Part shown: piece by piece, positions 10,651 through 19,988 of the stretch
How positions within the stretch are numbered: the stretch's first letter is position 1
Layout of the letters: the number at the start of each line of letters is the position of its first letter
From: Paenirhizobium daejeonense
GTDB taxonomy: Bacteria; Pseudomonadota; Alphaproteobacteria; Rhizobiales; Rhizobiaceae
Direction of reading: 5' to 3'
NCBI RefSeq assembly: GCF_014280875.1
Contig: NZ_JACLAL010000006.1
Coordinates: forward strand, 186,001-250,000
DNA: 64,000 bases
Notes under the pieces: model-generated
Database searches by the model: none
What the model saw: the letters and a program-made list of their open reading frames with translations, nothing else
What the model was told of the DNA's origin: nothing
Translations under genes and position numbers: made by a program

Positions 10651-10853
10651 AAGTCTATCGTTTCCTCACCGGTCCGGACGACGCATCCTTCTGTCACCGG
10701 GTCACCGACGCGCTCAACAAGGGCTGGGAACTGCACGGCCCGCCGAGCCTTTCGTTCAACGCTGCGACCAACCAGATGCATTGCGGCCAGGCCGTGGTGA
10801 AGACCGTGCATGGCAAGGACTACGATCCCGCCATGAAGCTCGGCGAGCAATAA
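10647..10853 (+). CDS. DUF1737-family small protein (68 aa)
   Basis: Small soluble protein of the DUF1737 type: it begins VKVYRFLTGPDDASFCHRV, contains GWELHGPPSLSFN and ends in KLGEQ. Function is not known. The GTG start overlaps the lyase stop (GTGA), with GAAGG about 10 bp upstream, so the longer frame beginning at 10383 is a shadow of the lyase. Coupling to a CoA ester lyase is the only functional hint. Confidence 0.75.
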   Translation: MKVYRFLTGPDDASFCHRVTDALNKGWELHGPPSLSFNAATNQMHCGQAVVKTVHGKDYDPAMKLGEQ

Positions 10854-10860
10854 GCCGGCT

Positions 10861-10887
10861 AAGGGTCCGCCCGTCAGACGGGCCCTT
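10861..10887. terminator. Hairpin between convergent DUF1737 and SDR genes
   Basis: A GCCCGTC / GACGGGC stem with a single-base loop is flanked by AAGGG and CCCTT, giving a very stable hairpin 8 bp after the upstream stop. It lacks a proper T-tract, so it may be a weak or bidirectional terminator. Confidence 0.45.
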
Positions 10888-10902
10888 GCGGTCATATTCG
10901 CA

Positions 10903-11652
10903 TCATTTGACGGCGGCGTTGCCGCCATCGGCATAAAGTGCTGAGCCCGCGACGAAGCTCGACAGCGGGCTTGCGAGGAAAAGCGCTGCCTGGGCGATCT
11001 CTTCCGGTCTTGCGATCCGTTTTAGCGCATGCAGGCCTGCCGCCCAGTCCTTCTGCGCCTGATCTCCGGCCATGGCCGTATCCGTGCCGCCGGGCAGAAG
11101 CGCGTTGGCGCGAATGTTCCGGCTTCCATAGTCCGCGGTGATCCCCTTTACCAGACCCATGATTCCCGCTTTCGCGGCGGCATAGGCGGCCATTCCGGGC
11201 AGGCCGACGCTGGTTCCGACGAAGCTCGAAACGAAGACGAGCGCGCCCGCGCCGCTTTCCAGCATGGCCGGGATCTGGTGGCGGGCGCCGAGAAAGGCCG
11301 ATGTCAGGTTGGTGGTGAGCGTGTCCTGCCATTCCTGCGGGGCGATTTCCGCAAGCGGCCTGATCGGGCCGACCGTTCCGGCATTGTTGATCGCGACATC
11401 CAGCCTGCCGAACCGGCTTGTGGCCGCGGCGACAAGTTCCGAATGGGTTTCGTCCAGGCTGGCGTCGCCTGCGACGGCAAGGGCCGTTCCGCCTTCCCGC
11501 CTGATGGCATCGGCGACGTCCTCCAGAGCCTTGCTGCCCCGAGCATTCAGGATGACGGATGCGCCTTCGGCGGCAAGCAGCATGGCCGTGGCGCGGCCGA
11601 TGCCCGACGATGCGCCGGTTATGATTGCGACCTTGTTTTTCAGAACTGACAT
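10903..11652 (-). CDS. Short-chain dehydrogenase/reductase (SDR)
   Basis: Classical SDR oxidoreductase of 249 aa with the NAD(P)-binding TGASSGIGRA near residue 13, NNAG in the middle, the catalytic Ser plus YAAAKAGIMGLVK (YxxxK) and a C-terminal SSFVAGSALYADGG. The start at 11652 is preceded by AAAGGAGG. The substrate cannot be deduced. It is monocistronic and convergent with the DUF1737 gene. Confidence 0.88.
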   Translation of the reverse strand: MSVLKNKVAIITGASSGIGRATAMLLAAEGASVILNARGSKALEDVADAIRREGGTALAVAGDASLDETHSELVAAATSRFGRLDVAINNAGTVGPIRPLAEIAPQEWQDTLTTNLTSAFLGARHQIPAMLESGAGALVFVSSFVGTSVGLPGMAAYAAAKAGIMGLVKGITADYGSRNIRANALLPGGTDTAMAGDQAQKDWAAGLHALKRIARPEEIAQAALFLASPLSSFVAGSALYADGGNAAVK

Positions 11653-11773
11653 TGAGACCTCCTTTAAGTGGGAGGCCAAGGGATAGGGGGAGGAAAGTGC
11701 GCCAACCACCCGTTTCCTGCTCAGGTTCGGGTGCGAGCCGGAAGTGACGGTGTTCTAGACCGCGTTTCGGGCC

Positions 11774-12214
11774 TTACCGGTTTGTGGAGGCGTCTTCGGC
11801 GCTTTCCTCGATGCGTTCCATATCATCGTCCGAAAGGCCGAAATGATGGCCGATCTCATGGATCAGTACGTGGGTGATGATGTCGCCAAGCGTCTCTTCG
11901 TTTTCCGCCCAGTAATCGAGGATCGGCCGGCGATAGAGCGTGATACGGTTTGGCATTTCGCCTGTGTCCATGGTGAAACGCTCGGAAATGCCACGGCCCT
12001 CGAACAGGCCGAGCAGGTCGAAGGGCGTTTCGAGCGCCATGTCCTCGAAGATCTCGTCGGTCGGAAAATCGGCGATCTCGATGATCAGGTTGCCGGTCAG
12101 GGCACGGAATTCCTCCGGCAGATGGCCATAGGCCTCAATGGCCAACGATTCGAATGTGCTGATCGTCGGCGCATGGCGTTCACGCCAATCTTCGGTCTGG
12201 TCAATGCGGGCCAT
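11774..12214 (-). CDS. Small zinc metallopeptidase (HEIGHH, minimal zincin family)
   Basis: A 146-aa minimal zincin with HEIGHHFG at about residues 119-126, conserved PEEFRALTGNLIIEIADFP and an acidic N-terminal half. It belongs to the short possible metallopeptidase family once called DUF1025 that is widespread in alphaproteobacteria. Substrates are unknown. It is divergently oriented to the imuA operon with about 160 bp between, which contains a LexA box closer to imuA. Confidence 0.82.
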   Translation of the reverse strand: MARIDQTEDWRERHAPTISTFESLAIEAYGHLPEEFRALTGNLIIEIADFPTDEIFEDMALETPFDLLGLFEGRGISERFTMDTGEMPNRITLYRRPILDYWAENEETLGDIITHVLIHEIGHHFGLSDDDMERIEESAEDASTNR

Positions 12215-12337
12215 CTGAGCTCCTTGTCGAGCCCATCATATAGGGTTTTTGCCACCGCTTTTCGAGTGGGAATCCGGTCAAGGAATAAATTCACAGGAAA
12301 TGTGGTTGACTCTTCGCAAAAGCTCTGGAATCCATAA

Positions 12338-12352
12338 GAACATATAGAGAAC
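12338..12352. promoter_or_regulatory. LexA (SOS) box upstream of imuA
   Basis: A direct repeat GAAC-N7-GAAC lies 22 bp before the imuA start. This is the alphaproteobacterial LexA site (GTTC-N7-GTTC on the other strand) and fits the known SOS control of imuA-imuB-dnaE2. Confidence 0.85.
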
Positions 12353-12373
12353 AAATTGACGGGAGAGAACGTC

Positions 12374-13285
12374 ATGGGCGGGAACGCTCTGGCGCAGGAG
12401 AAGCTTTTCGCCCTGCGCAAGGCGATTGCGAAGATCGAGGGCAAACCGGCGGCCGATGGGCTTTCGTCGGCGGGGGGCGATGCCGTTCCCCCGGTTTCCG
12501 ACGCATCAGGTGCCGGCGCGGACGATCTTGGACGACTCCTGCCGGAAGGTTTTCCGGTTGGGTCGATGATCGAGGTGCGCGGTGCGGCGATGCGGGATGC
12601 GGCGTCGGTCAGCGGCTTCGGCCTCGGGCTCTGCCTGTCGTGCCGACCTGATCGGTCAGACAAACGGATCCTGTGGATCGGCGAGCGATCCGTCGCCCGG
12701 GAGGTCGGCCTGCCTTACGCGTCGGGCCTTGTCGATTACGGCTTCAGGCCGGGTGAATTGCTGCATGCCATGCCGAGAAAGCTCGAGGATGCGCTGTGGC
12801 TGGCGGATGCAGCACTTTCCTGCAGCGCTTTTTCCGCCGTGATGCTGGAGATTCAGGGCAATCCGCGCGGCTTCGGCCTGACCGAAAGTCGTCGCCTCAG
12901 CCTGAAGGCGAAGGCCGGCGGCGGTTTCCTGCTTCTCCTGCGGCAGTCGGGGGAGGAAGAGGCGAGCAGCGCTTCCCTTCGTCTGCGTGTCGAACCCGCG
13001 CCGGCAGCGGCGCGGTTCCTGGCCGGCGGGTCGATGCTTGGCGGCAGTATCGGCAACCCCGTCTTTCATCTTGTTCCGGAAAAGAGCCGGTTGGCGGCTC
13101 CCCCCGGACTGATCCTGGAGTGGAACCCACATGACCGTCTGTTTTCCCCCGCAGCTTCCCCTTCTTCCGGCAGGGCACGCCCCTTCCGCCCGGCGTATCC
13201 TGGCGCTCTGGTTTCCCCGGCTTTCGACCGACAGGCTGGCGCGACGGCGCTGGGGGATGTCGTGGCGTTCGAAAGGGCGTCCTGA
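12374..13285 (+). CDS. imuA: ImuA, SOS mutasome accessory protein
   Basis: RecA/SulA-like accessory protein of the ImuA-ImuB-DnaE2 translesion system. The start at 12374 follows GGGAGAG; an in-frame TTG at 12356 is weaker and sits closer to the LexA box. The product (303 aa) has GSMIEVRGAAMRDAASVSGFGLGLC, IGERSVAREVGLPYASGL and LAADAALS-type segments seen in rhizobial ImuA. Its last 50 residues, after EWNPHDRLF, are Pro/Ser/Arg-rich and lie in the region that overlaps imuB by 155 nt, so the tail may be poorly conserved. It is the first gene of the SOS operon. Confidence 0.85.
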   Translation: MGGNALAQEKLFALRKAIAKIEGKPAADGLSSAGGDAVPPVSDASGAGADDLGRLLPEGFPVGSMIEVRGAAMRDAASVSGFGLGLCLSCRPDRSDKRILWIGERSVAREVGLPYASGLVDYGFRPGELLHAMPRKLEDALWLADAALSCSAFSAVMLEIQGNPRGFGLTESRRLSLKAKAGGGFLLLLRQSGEEEASSASLRLRVEPAPAAARFLAGGSMLGGSIGNPVFHLVPEKSRLAAPPGLILEWNPHDRLFSPAASPSSGRARPFRPAYPGALVSPAFDRQAGATALGDVVAFERAS

Positions 13286-14732
13286 GCATCCGCCTGTCGT
13301 CTGCGCCGGCCGGGTGCAGAACAGCATGCGGCTGACGGCGCTCGACGAGGCGGCCGAGGCGATCGGTCTGAGGACCGGGCAGGGCCTTGCGGAAGCACGG
13401 GCAATCTGCCCCACGCTCGATGTCGCCGAGGCCGATCAGCATTCGGACCGGCAGTTTCTCGAGGCGATCGCCGACTGGTGCGACCGCTACACGCCGCTGG
13501 TGGCGATCGACGGGGTCGATGGGCTACTTCTTGATATTACCGGCTGCGCGCATCTCTTTGGCGGGGAGCAGGGTCTGATCGACGATATTCTGGGGCGTCT
13601 CCTGCAACTTGGCCTCGAGGTGCGGGGGGCGATTTCCTCGACCCCCGGCCTCTCCTGGGCGGCGGCGCGGTTTTCCGACAGGCAGGTGATTGCCGACGAA
13701 GCGATGGTGGGGATCCTTTCCGCCCTGCCGATGCGGGCGCTGCGCATCGATACAGATATGTCGCTGGCGCTTGCCAGGGTCGGCCTGAAGCAGGTGGGCG
13801 ATTTGCTCGCCGCGCCGCGCGGACCACTGACGCGGCGCTTCGGGCCGGAGCTTCTGCTCAGGCTCGACCAGGCGCTCGGGCGGGAGGGAGAGCCGATCGT
13901 GCCGCGTCGGACGGTTGCCCTTCTTTCGGTCGAGCGGCGTCTTGCCGAACCGGTTCGCGACGAGGAAGCAATCCTCGATCTCGTGGGGCGACTGGCGGCG
14001 GGCTTGAGATCTGGGCTGGAGGGGCGTGGCGAAGGTGGGCGGCTGTTCGAACTCCTGCTCTTCAGGGTGGACGGACGCGTCTTCCGCATCGAGATCGGCG
14101 CGGCAAGCCCCTTGCGCGATGCCGCCCGGATCAAGGCCCTGTTCAACGAGCGCATGGCCGTGCTGCATGACGACATGGATGCCGGTTTCGGTTTCGAGAT
14201 CCTCAGGCTCAACGTGCTGCAGTCGGAAGCTCTCGATGAGAAACAGGTGGCATTCGGCGCTCGCTCCTCCGATGCGGACCAGTCTCTCGATTTCATCGAC
14301 CGCGTGGCGGCCCGTTTCGGACGCGATTTCCTCAGGCAGCCCGTGCTTCATGCCAGTCACTGGCCGGAACGGGCTTCCGGCCTTGCGCCGCTTGCCGATG
14401 TGACATCGCCGGCAGGGAAGGTTGCGCCGCCGGTGCGCAACGAGCGGCCGATGCGGCTCCTTGCCCATCCCGAGCCGGTTCAGGTTATGGCGGCGGTGCC
14501 GGATGGTCCGCCAGCGAGCTTCCGCTGGCGCCGTGCCCTGCACCGTGTCGTGCGGGCCGAAGGGCCGGAACGTTTGAGCGCGGAATGGTGGATCGACGGC
14601 GAGGATGCGTCCTCACGGGATTATTTCCGGATCGAGGACAGCACTGGCCATCGTTTCTGGCTTTACCGTCAGGGACTTTACGAACGCGGCGCCACCGATC
14701 CCGGCTGGTTCATGCAAGGGCTCTTCGCATGA
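13131..14732 (+). CDS. imuB: ImuB, Y-family DNA polymerase-like protein
   Basis: Y-family polymerase homologue that in characterised systems is catalytically inactive and acts as a hub bridging DnaE2 and the beta clamp. The 533-aa product has [21 protein letters not shown] at the palm start, then the finger/thumb region [15 protein letters not shown] and [27 protein letters not shown]. The acidic metal-binding triad of active Y-family enzymes is not evident. A start nearer 13190 would also keep the conserved core, so the 5' end is uncertain. The stop overlaps dnaE2 as ATGA. Confidence 0.87.
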   Translation: MTVCFPPQLPLLPAGHAPSARRILALWFPRLSTDRLARRRWGMSWRSKGRPEHPPVVCAGRVQNSMRLTALDEAAEAIGLRTGQGLAEARAICPTLDVAEADQHSDRQFLEAIADWCDRYTPLVAIDGVDGLLLDITGCAHLFGGEQGLIDDILGRLLQLGLEVRGAISSTPGLSWAAARFSDRQVIADEAMVGILSALPMRALRIDTDMSLALARVGLKQVGDLLAAPRGPLTRRFGPELLLRLDQALGREGEPIVPRRTVALLSVERRLAEPVRDEEAILDLVGRLAAGLRSGLEGRGEGGRLFELLLFRVDGRVFRIEIGAASPLRDAARIKALFNERMAVLHDDMDAGFGFEILRLNVLQSEALDEKQVAFGARSSDADQSLDFIDRVAARFGRDFLRQPVLHASHWPERASGLAPLADVTSPAGKVAPPVRNERPMRLLAHPEPVQVMAAVPDGPPASFRWRRALHRVVRAEGPERLSAEWWIDGEDASSRDYFRIEDSTGHRFWLYRQGLYERGATDPGWFMQGLFA

Positions 14733-17700
14733 GCCCGCCCGTTTTCTTCGAGATCGGGGCAAGGAGCAATTTCTCCTTTCTCGAGGGAGCCGCGCATCCC
14801 GAGGAAATGGTTGCGACGGCAGCCGAACTCGGAATTGCCGGGCTCGGGCTTGCCGATCGCAATACGGTGGCGGGTGTGGTGCGCATGTATGCGGCGGCGA
14901 GAGTCACGGGTTACGCCATCAGGCCCGGCGCCCGGCTGGTCTTTGCCGATGGCACGCCGGAACTTCTGGCCTATCCCATCAACCGGCGCGGCTGGGGGCA
15001 CCTCTGCCGGATGCTGAGCGCGGGAAACCTGCGGTCGGAGAAGGGTGTGTGCACGCTGTATGAAGCCGATCTTCTCGAATGGTCTGAAGATCTCATGTTT
15101 GCAGCCATGGCGCCTGCATTCGCCGATCCCGAACAGGCGGAAGCGTTTTGCGCACGTCTGGCGGTCCTTGCCGCGCATCTGAAGGATCGGCTTTATCTGG
15201 CTCTGGTGCCGCGTTATGACGGTCTCGACCGGCTAACGTTCGCCCGGCTGAACAAGATGGCTGAAGGGCTTTCTATCCCCCTGATCGCCAGCAACGAGCC
15301 CGTCTATCATGTGCCGGAACGCAAGCCGCTTGCCGATGTGGTCACCGCCATCCGCGAGCATGTAACGCTGGCCGAGGCGGGTTTCCATCTTGCCGCCAAT
15401 GCCGAGCGGCATCTGAAGCCGCTGGCGGAAATGGTGCGTCTTTTCCATCTCTATCCCGAGGCTATCACGGCCACGGCCGATTTTTTCGGCCGGCTGCAGT
15501 TTTCCCTCGACGAACTCAGCCATCAATATCCCGACGAAACGGTCGATGGCGAGCCGGTTGACAAGGCCCTGCGCCGGTTGACCTATGAGGGGGCTGCGCG
15601 GCGTTTCCCGGACGGCGTACCGTCCAAGATCGCAGGTCTCCTCGAATACGAACTCAACCTGATCGCGGACAAGCGTTACGAGCCCTACTTTCTGACGGTT
15701 CATCGCATCATTACCTATGCCCGCAGTCAGGACATTCTCTGCCAGGGACGCGGCTCGGCCGCCAATTCCGCCGTGTGCTACTGCCTCGGCATCACCGAGG
15801 TGAATCCGGAGAAGACGACGCTGCTTTTCGATCGATTCATCTCGACCGAGCGCGAGGAGCCGCCGGATATCGACGTTGATTTCGAGCATGCCCGGCGCGA
15901 GGAGGTCATCCAGTTCATCTATCGTGAATACGGAAAGGAACACGCGGCGCTGACGGCGGCGGTCATCAGTTATCGGGCGCGTTCGGCAGGCCGTGAAACG
16001 GCCAAGGCCTTCGGCCTCTCGGAAGACGTGCAGTCGGCGCTGGTGGGGACGATATGGGGCTGGTCCACGTCGGAACTTTCGGAGCGCGAGGCGCGGGCGG
16101 CGGGGCTGGAACTCGCCAATCCGACGACGCTGAACGTGCTTCGCTATGCCTCGGCCCTGCTGGGTTTTCCCCGGCATCTTTCCCAGCATGTCGGCGGCTT
16201 CGTGATTACCCGGGACAGGCTCGACGAGGTGGTGCCGATCATGAACACGGCCGATGGCCGCTACATGGTGGAGTGGAACAAGGACGACCTCGATACGCTG
16301 AAGATCCTCAAGGTCGATGTTCTGGCACTCGGCATGCTCACCTGTCTCGCCAAGGCGATGAAGTTGCTTTCCCATCATTACGGACGCCAAGAGACGCTCG
16401 CCACTCTGTTTCGGGATCATCAGGACGACGTCTACGACATGATCTGTCGGGCCGATACGCTGGGCGTCTTCCAGATCGAGAGCCGGGCGCAGATGAGCAT
16501 GTTGCCGCGGCTGAGGCCCCGAGAGTTCTACGATCTGGTGATCGAAGTGGCAATTGTCCGGCCGGGTCCGATCCAGGGCAAGATGGTCCATCCCTATCTG
16601 AAGAACCGTGAAAATCTGGCGCGGGGCGTGGAGGTCACATATCCCAAGCCCGAGCTGAAGACCGTTCTGGAACGGACGCTGGGAGTGCCGCTCTTTCAGG
16701 AGCAGGCGATGCAGATTGCGATCACCGCCGCCGGTTTCACGCCGGCCGAAGCCGACCAGTTGCGGCGCGCCATGGCGACTTTTCGCCGAACGGGACAGGT
16801 TACCGATTTCAAGCAGCGTTTCATCGATGGCATGATCGCCAAGGATTATGACCGGGATTTTGCCGAGCAATGCTTCAGCCAGATCGAGGGCTTCGGCGAA
16901 TATGGCTTTCCGGAAAGCCATGCGGCCTCCTTTGCCCTGTTGGTTTACGCCTCTGCCTGGATGAAGACCTTTTATCCGGATGTCTTCTGCGCGGCTATGC
17001 TCAACTCCCAGCCCATGGGGTTTTATGCTCCGGCCCAGCTTATCCGCGATGCGCGCGAACACGGGGTGGACATCCGGCCGGTCGATGTCAATTGTTCCAG
17101 CTGGGATGCTGGGCTGGAGGATGATGGTTTCTCGGCGAAGCGGGTCGCGCAGCGGCATGCGTCGATGCGGACGGTCATTCGCAGCACGAAGGCGGTGCGG
17201 CTGGGGTTCCGTCTGGTCAAGGGGCTTTCCGAGGCGGATATGGAACTGCTCGTCCAGCGGCGTGGGGGTGGTTACGCTTCCGTCAGGGACCTTTGGCTGA
17301 AGACCGGCCTGTCGCGGTCGACGATCGAATTGCTTGCGGATGCCGACGCTTTTGCCTCCATGGGTCTCGGCCGTCGGGATGCGCTCTGGGCGGCGCGCGC
17401 GCTGGACAAGGGGGCGGTCGTCGAAAACCTGCCGCTCTTCGAAAAGGCCGCGGATTGCGAATTGCAGGCGGAGGAGCAAATGTCCCTGCGGTCCATGCCG
17501 GCGGGTGAGGCGGTCATTCAGGACTACCGGGTGCTTGCCCTTTCCCTGAAGGCGCACCCGCTTTCCTTCCTGCGGGCCGATCTTGCATCGAGCGGCATCG
17601 TCCGGTCCGCTGAACTGGAGGATATTGCTGCCGGCCGTTTCGTGAAGGTCGCCGGGCTCGTTCTGGTGCGGCAGAGGCCGGGTTCGGCCAAGGGCGTCAT

Positions 17701-18067
17701 CTTCATGACCATCGAGGATGAAACCGGTGTTGCCAATATCATCGTCTGGAAGAAGACCTTCGAGCGTTACCGCCCGGTCGTGATGGGCGCGCGGCTGGTG
17801 ACGGTCCATGGCCGGCTGCAGAAGGCGAGCGGCGTCATTCACATCGTGGCCGAGAGGATCGGGGATTCGACGGAGAAACTCGGCTTGTTGAAGGAAGATG
17901 CCAATCGTCTCGGTGCTCCCGATAATGCCCATACGATGCCTCGACCGCAGAACCGCCCGTCCCGACAGCCGGCGCAAACAGGTGCGAATGCCGATCCGCC
18001 GAGGTTGTTACCGGCCGCGTGCAATGATGTCTCCGGCGTCATGCCGAAGGGCCGCAATTTTCACTAG
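14729..18067 (+). CDS. dnaE2: Error-prone DNA polymerase DnaE2
   Basis: C-family polymerase responsible for SOS mutagenesis. The 1112-aa product opens [16 protein letters not shown] (PHP domain), has the catalytic segment [19 protein letters not shown] with its paired Asp, the finger region [17 protein letters not shown] and a C-terminal OB-fold ([23 protein letters not shown]). The ATG at 14729 overlaps the imuB stop (ATGA), so the longer frame from 14585 is not the start. It is the last gene of the LexA-controlled operon. Length matches other DnaE2 proteins and is shorter than replicative DnaE1. Confidence 0.95.
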   Translation: MSPPVFFEIGARSNFSFLEGAAHPEEMVATAAELGIAGLGLADRNTVAGVVRMYAAARVTGYAIRPGARLVFADGTPELLAYPINRRGWGHLCRMLSAGNLRSEKGVCTLYEADLLEWSEDLMFAAMAPAFADPEQAEAFCARLAVLAAHLKDRLYLALVPRYDGLDRLTFARLNKMAEGLSIPLIASNEPVYHVPERKPLADVVTAIREHVTLAEAGFHLAANAERHLKPLAEMVRLFHLYPEAITATADFFGRLQFSLDELSHQYPDETVDGEPVDKALRRLTYEGAARRFPDGVPSKIAGLLEYELNLIADKRYEPYFLTVHRIITYARSQDILCQGRGSAANSAVCYCLGITEVNPEKTTLLFDRFISTEREEPPDIDVDFEHARREEVIQFIYREYGKEHAALTAAVISYRARSAGRETAKAFGLSEDVQSALVGTIWGWSTSELSEREARAAGLELANPTTLNVLRYASALLGFPRHLSQHVGGFVITRDRLDEVVPIMNTADGRYMVEWNKDDLDTLKILKVDVLALGMLTCLAKAMKLLSHHYGRQETLATLFRDHQDDVYDMICRADTLGVFQIESRAQMSMLPRLRPREFYDLVIEVAIVRPGPIQGKMVHPYLKNRENLARGVEVTYPKPELKTVLERTLGVPLFQEQAMQIAITAAGFTPAEADQLRRAMATFRRTGQVTDFKQRFIDGMIAKDYDRDFAEQCFSQIEGFGEYGFPESHAASFALLVYASAWMKTFYPDVFCAAMLNSQPMGFYAPAQLIRDAREHGVDIRPVDVNCSSWDAGLEDDGFSAKRVAQRHASMRTVIRSTKAVRLGFRLVKGLSEADMELLVQRRGGGYASVRDLWLKTGLSRSTIELLADADAFASMGLGRRDALWAARALDKGAVVENLPLFEKAADCELQAEEQMSLRSMPAGEAVIQDYRVLALSLKAHPLSFLRADLASSGIVRSAELEDIAAGRFVKVAGLVLVRQRPGSAKGVIFMTIEDETGVANIIVWKKTFERYRPVVMGARLVTVHGRLQKASGVIHIVAERIGDSTEKLGLLKEDANRLGAPDNAHTMPRPQNRPSRQPAQTGANADPPRLLPAACNDVSGVMPKGRNFH

Positions 18068-18525
18068 GCAGTTCCACGCAAGGGCATGAAACAACTTGGC
18101 ATCAGGAGATGGTGGATTTAAAGCGCTTCCGTTCTCGCCGGGAATGTTCGGAAGTGTTTCCGGTGAAGTATACGGCCGGTCTCGTGTTCCGAACGGCGTA
18201 AAGCAGGAAGATGGAGCGCTGGCGCAATCCCGATCTGGCGACACGCTCTCCAGCGGAAAGTCATAGCGGATACGTTTCATGGCCGAGAAGCATGCCGGGC
18301 ATAGCCGGGATCGCACCGAAATGCCGAGCACAGTGGCTGTTCATGTCAGTTCACGCGGCCAGACCCACGCCTGTCTTGCGAAGTTTCTAACGCGGTGTGA
18401 TGGCTTTCGGTGCTTGAGTGGTGAGACCCTGTCCGCATTTACGGCTATATCTATCCCGATGACCGAGCCTGCCGCACGGCCGGTTCATATGTGAACCGTG
18501 CGGCGGGCGCTGGGCTTATGGAGGC
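18068..18525. other. Gene-free stretch after dnaE2
   Basis: No credible coding frame or RNA gene was seen in these 458 bp; the only open frames are short with no family resemblance. The one structured element is a hairpin near the right end (listed separately). Confidence 0.5.
18472..18503. repeat. Strong inverted repeat downstream of the flavin reductase gene
   Basis: Nested arms CCGCAC and GGTTCA face TGAACC and GTGCGG around a TATG loop, with a GGCC bulge on the left side. It lies about 20 bp beyond the 3' end of the leftward flavin reductase gene. It lacks a T-tract, so it is either a weak terminator or a repeat-family hairpin. Confidence 0.5.
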
Positions 18526-19083
18526 TTACCTTGTGCCGGTCGCTTCGATCCAGTCGGCGAACTTGTCGATGAAGGTCTTGAGGAAGTCTCTCGTTCCGTC
18601 ACTGGTCAGCTTGCCCTCGGCGTCGAGGAGGTCTCCAACCTTGGAGATATAGGCCTCCGGCTGCTGGAGGACTGGCATGTCGAGAAAAACAAGCGGCTGG
18701 CGCAGGTGATGGTTGGCGCCGAACGCGCCGAGCATGCCGGGCGAAACGCTGACGATGGCAGCCGGCTTGCCGCTCCAGGCGCTCTTGCCATAGGGACGGG
18801 AACCGACGTCGAGGGCGTTTTTCAGACCGCCCGGAATGGAGCGGTTATATTCCGGCGTCACGAAGAGAACAGCTGAGGATTTGGCGATCTCGCTACGGAA
18901 GCGCGACCATGCCTCGGGCGGGGTCTCGCTCTCAAGATCGGGATTGTAGAGCGGCAGGCCGCCGATCTCTACGATGGTCAGTTCGAGACGCGGGGCTGCT
19001 ATCTCCTTCATTGCAAGAGCGATGGACCGGCTGAAGGCACCCTTTCGGAGGCTGCCGACGACGACGGCGACATGGATGGTCAT
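18526..19083 (-). CDS. NAD(P)H-dependent FMN reductase
   Basis: Flavodoxin-fold oxidoreductase of the NADPH-dependent FMN reductase/chromate reductase group, 185 aa. The FMN phosphate loop GSLRKGAFSRSIA is near residue 10 and the characteristic TPEYNRSIPGGLKNALD at about residue 77. Members reduce free flavins, quinones or metals; the physiological acceptor is not deducible. It stands alone between two gene-poor stretches. Confidence 0.88.
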   Translation of the reverse strand: MTIHVAVVVGSLRKGAFSRSIALAMKEIAAPRLELTIVEIGGLPLYNPDLESETPPEAWSRFRSEIAKSSAVLFVTPEYNRSIPGGLKNALDVGSRPYGKSAWSGKPAAIVSVSPGMLGAFGANHHLRQPLVFLDMPVLQQPEAYISKVGDLLDAEGKLTSDGTRDFLKTFIDKFADWIEATGTR

Positions 19084-19988
19084 GGGGAAATTCCTATTCT
19101 GCTTGAGGGGTATTCAGGGCAATTCACCAGCGTCAATCCAGTTCGATACGATCGTCTGGTCCGTGATGAAACCACATCGCAGGACAAAGAGGTAGGGTTG
19201 CGGCATTCTATCGTTTCAGGGTCGCTCGCCGATGAGCAATGTCTGCGACAAGCGTTCCTTTGTTGTTGGCAAATCGCCAGTCTGAATGTTCGCCTGGGGT
19301 AGCTCGTCGAGGTTGAAGTGAAAACCGTATTGACGCGGACCTCTGGCGCAAACCTGACCGTGAGGCCTTTGGCTCCGGTCGACTGACGTCATCGCCGATA
19401 AAACAGCCGGGGCGCTACCCTGCCTGTAATCGCAACCAGCGGAGAAGGTCATGATACCGCCCATTGCCGTTTTGCCATCGCGTGTCGGACGATGTGGAGA
19501 TCGGATGATCTCGTCTTCGATCACCGTTCTGATCGTTTCGTGAACGGCATCCGGAAGGTTGTCGCCCATGAGGTGTTCGCTCACTGAGGCAAGTGGTCGA
19601 GGGAGTGATGAAACCTGTCACATCCACACGGACCTAGGGGGTTCGCTTGCATGACAGTCCTTGGCGGCGAACGCTTGCCAGATCTGCTCATTCTTGCTTC
19701 CACTTCTTCCTGAAGACCAAGGATGGCCGAAGGAAAGGCACATCGACTTTGCATAATATAATCCCGTCACGACGGACCGCCCTGCATGGAACGCTTGTCG
19801 AAAGATGGGCTCATGAAGGTTACTGAAGCGGCGCCAGATCCGGGCGTCGCCCCCTGTTCGATCGGAAGGCGCAAGAGAAATCGCGCGCTGTGCGACCTTG
19901 CAATTGGCGACAAGCTTGGAGGCCACGATCTTTTTGAAATCAAGATCATAGCCTCGGCGATCCCGATCACGGGAACCGACATGTCCCG
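19084..19988. other. Gene-poor stretch between the flavin reductase and the uronate locus
   Basis: About 900 bp with no gene I can support. The open frames on both strands (longest 122 codons, 19216-19584 minus) show no recognisable domain, have unusual composition and lack ribosome-binding sites. It may hold decayed coding sequence. Confidence 0.45.

Noticed and set aside
15233..17977. A 914-codon minus-strand open frame inside dnaE2
   Set aside because: Antisense shadow; composition is rich in Arg, His and Gln, and no domain is visible.
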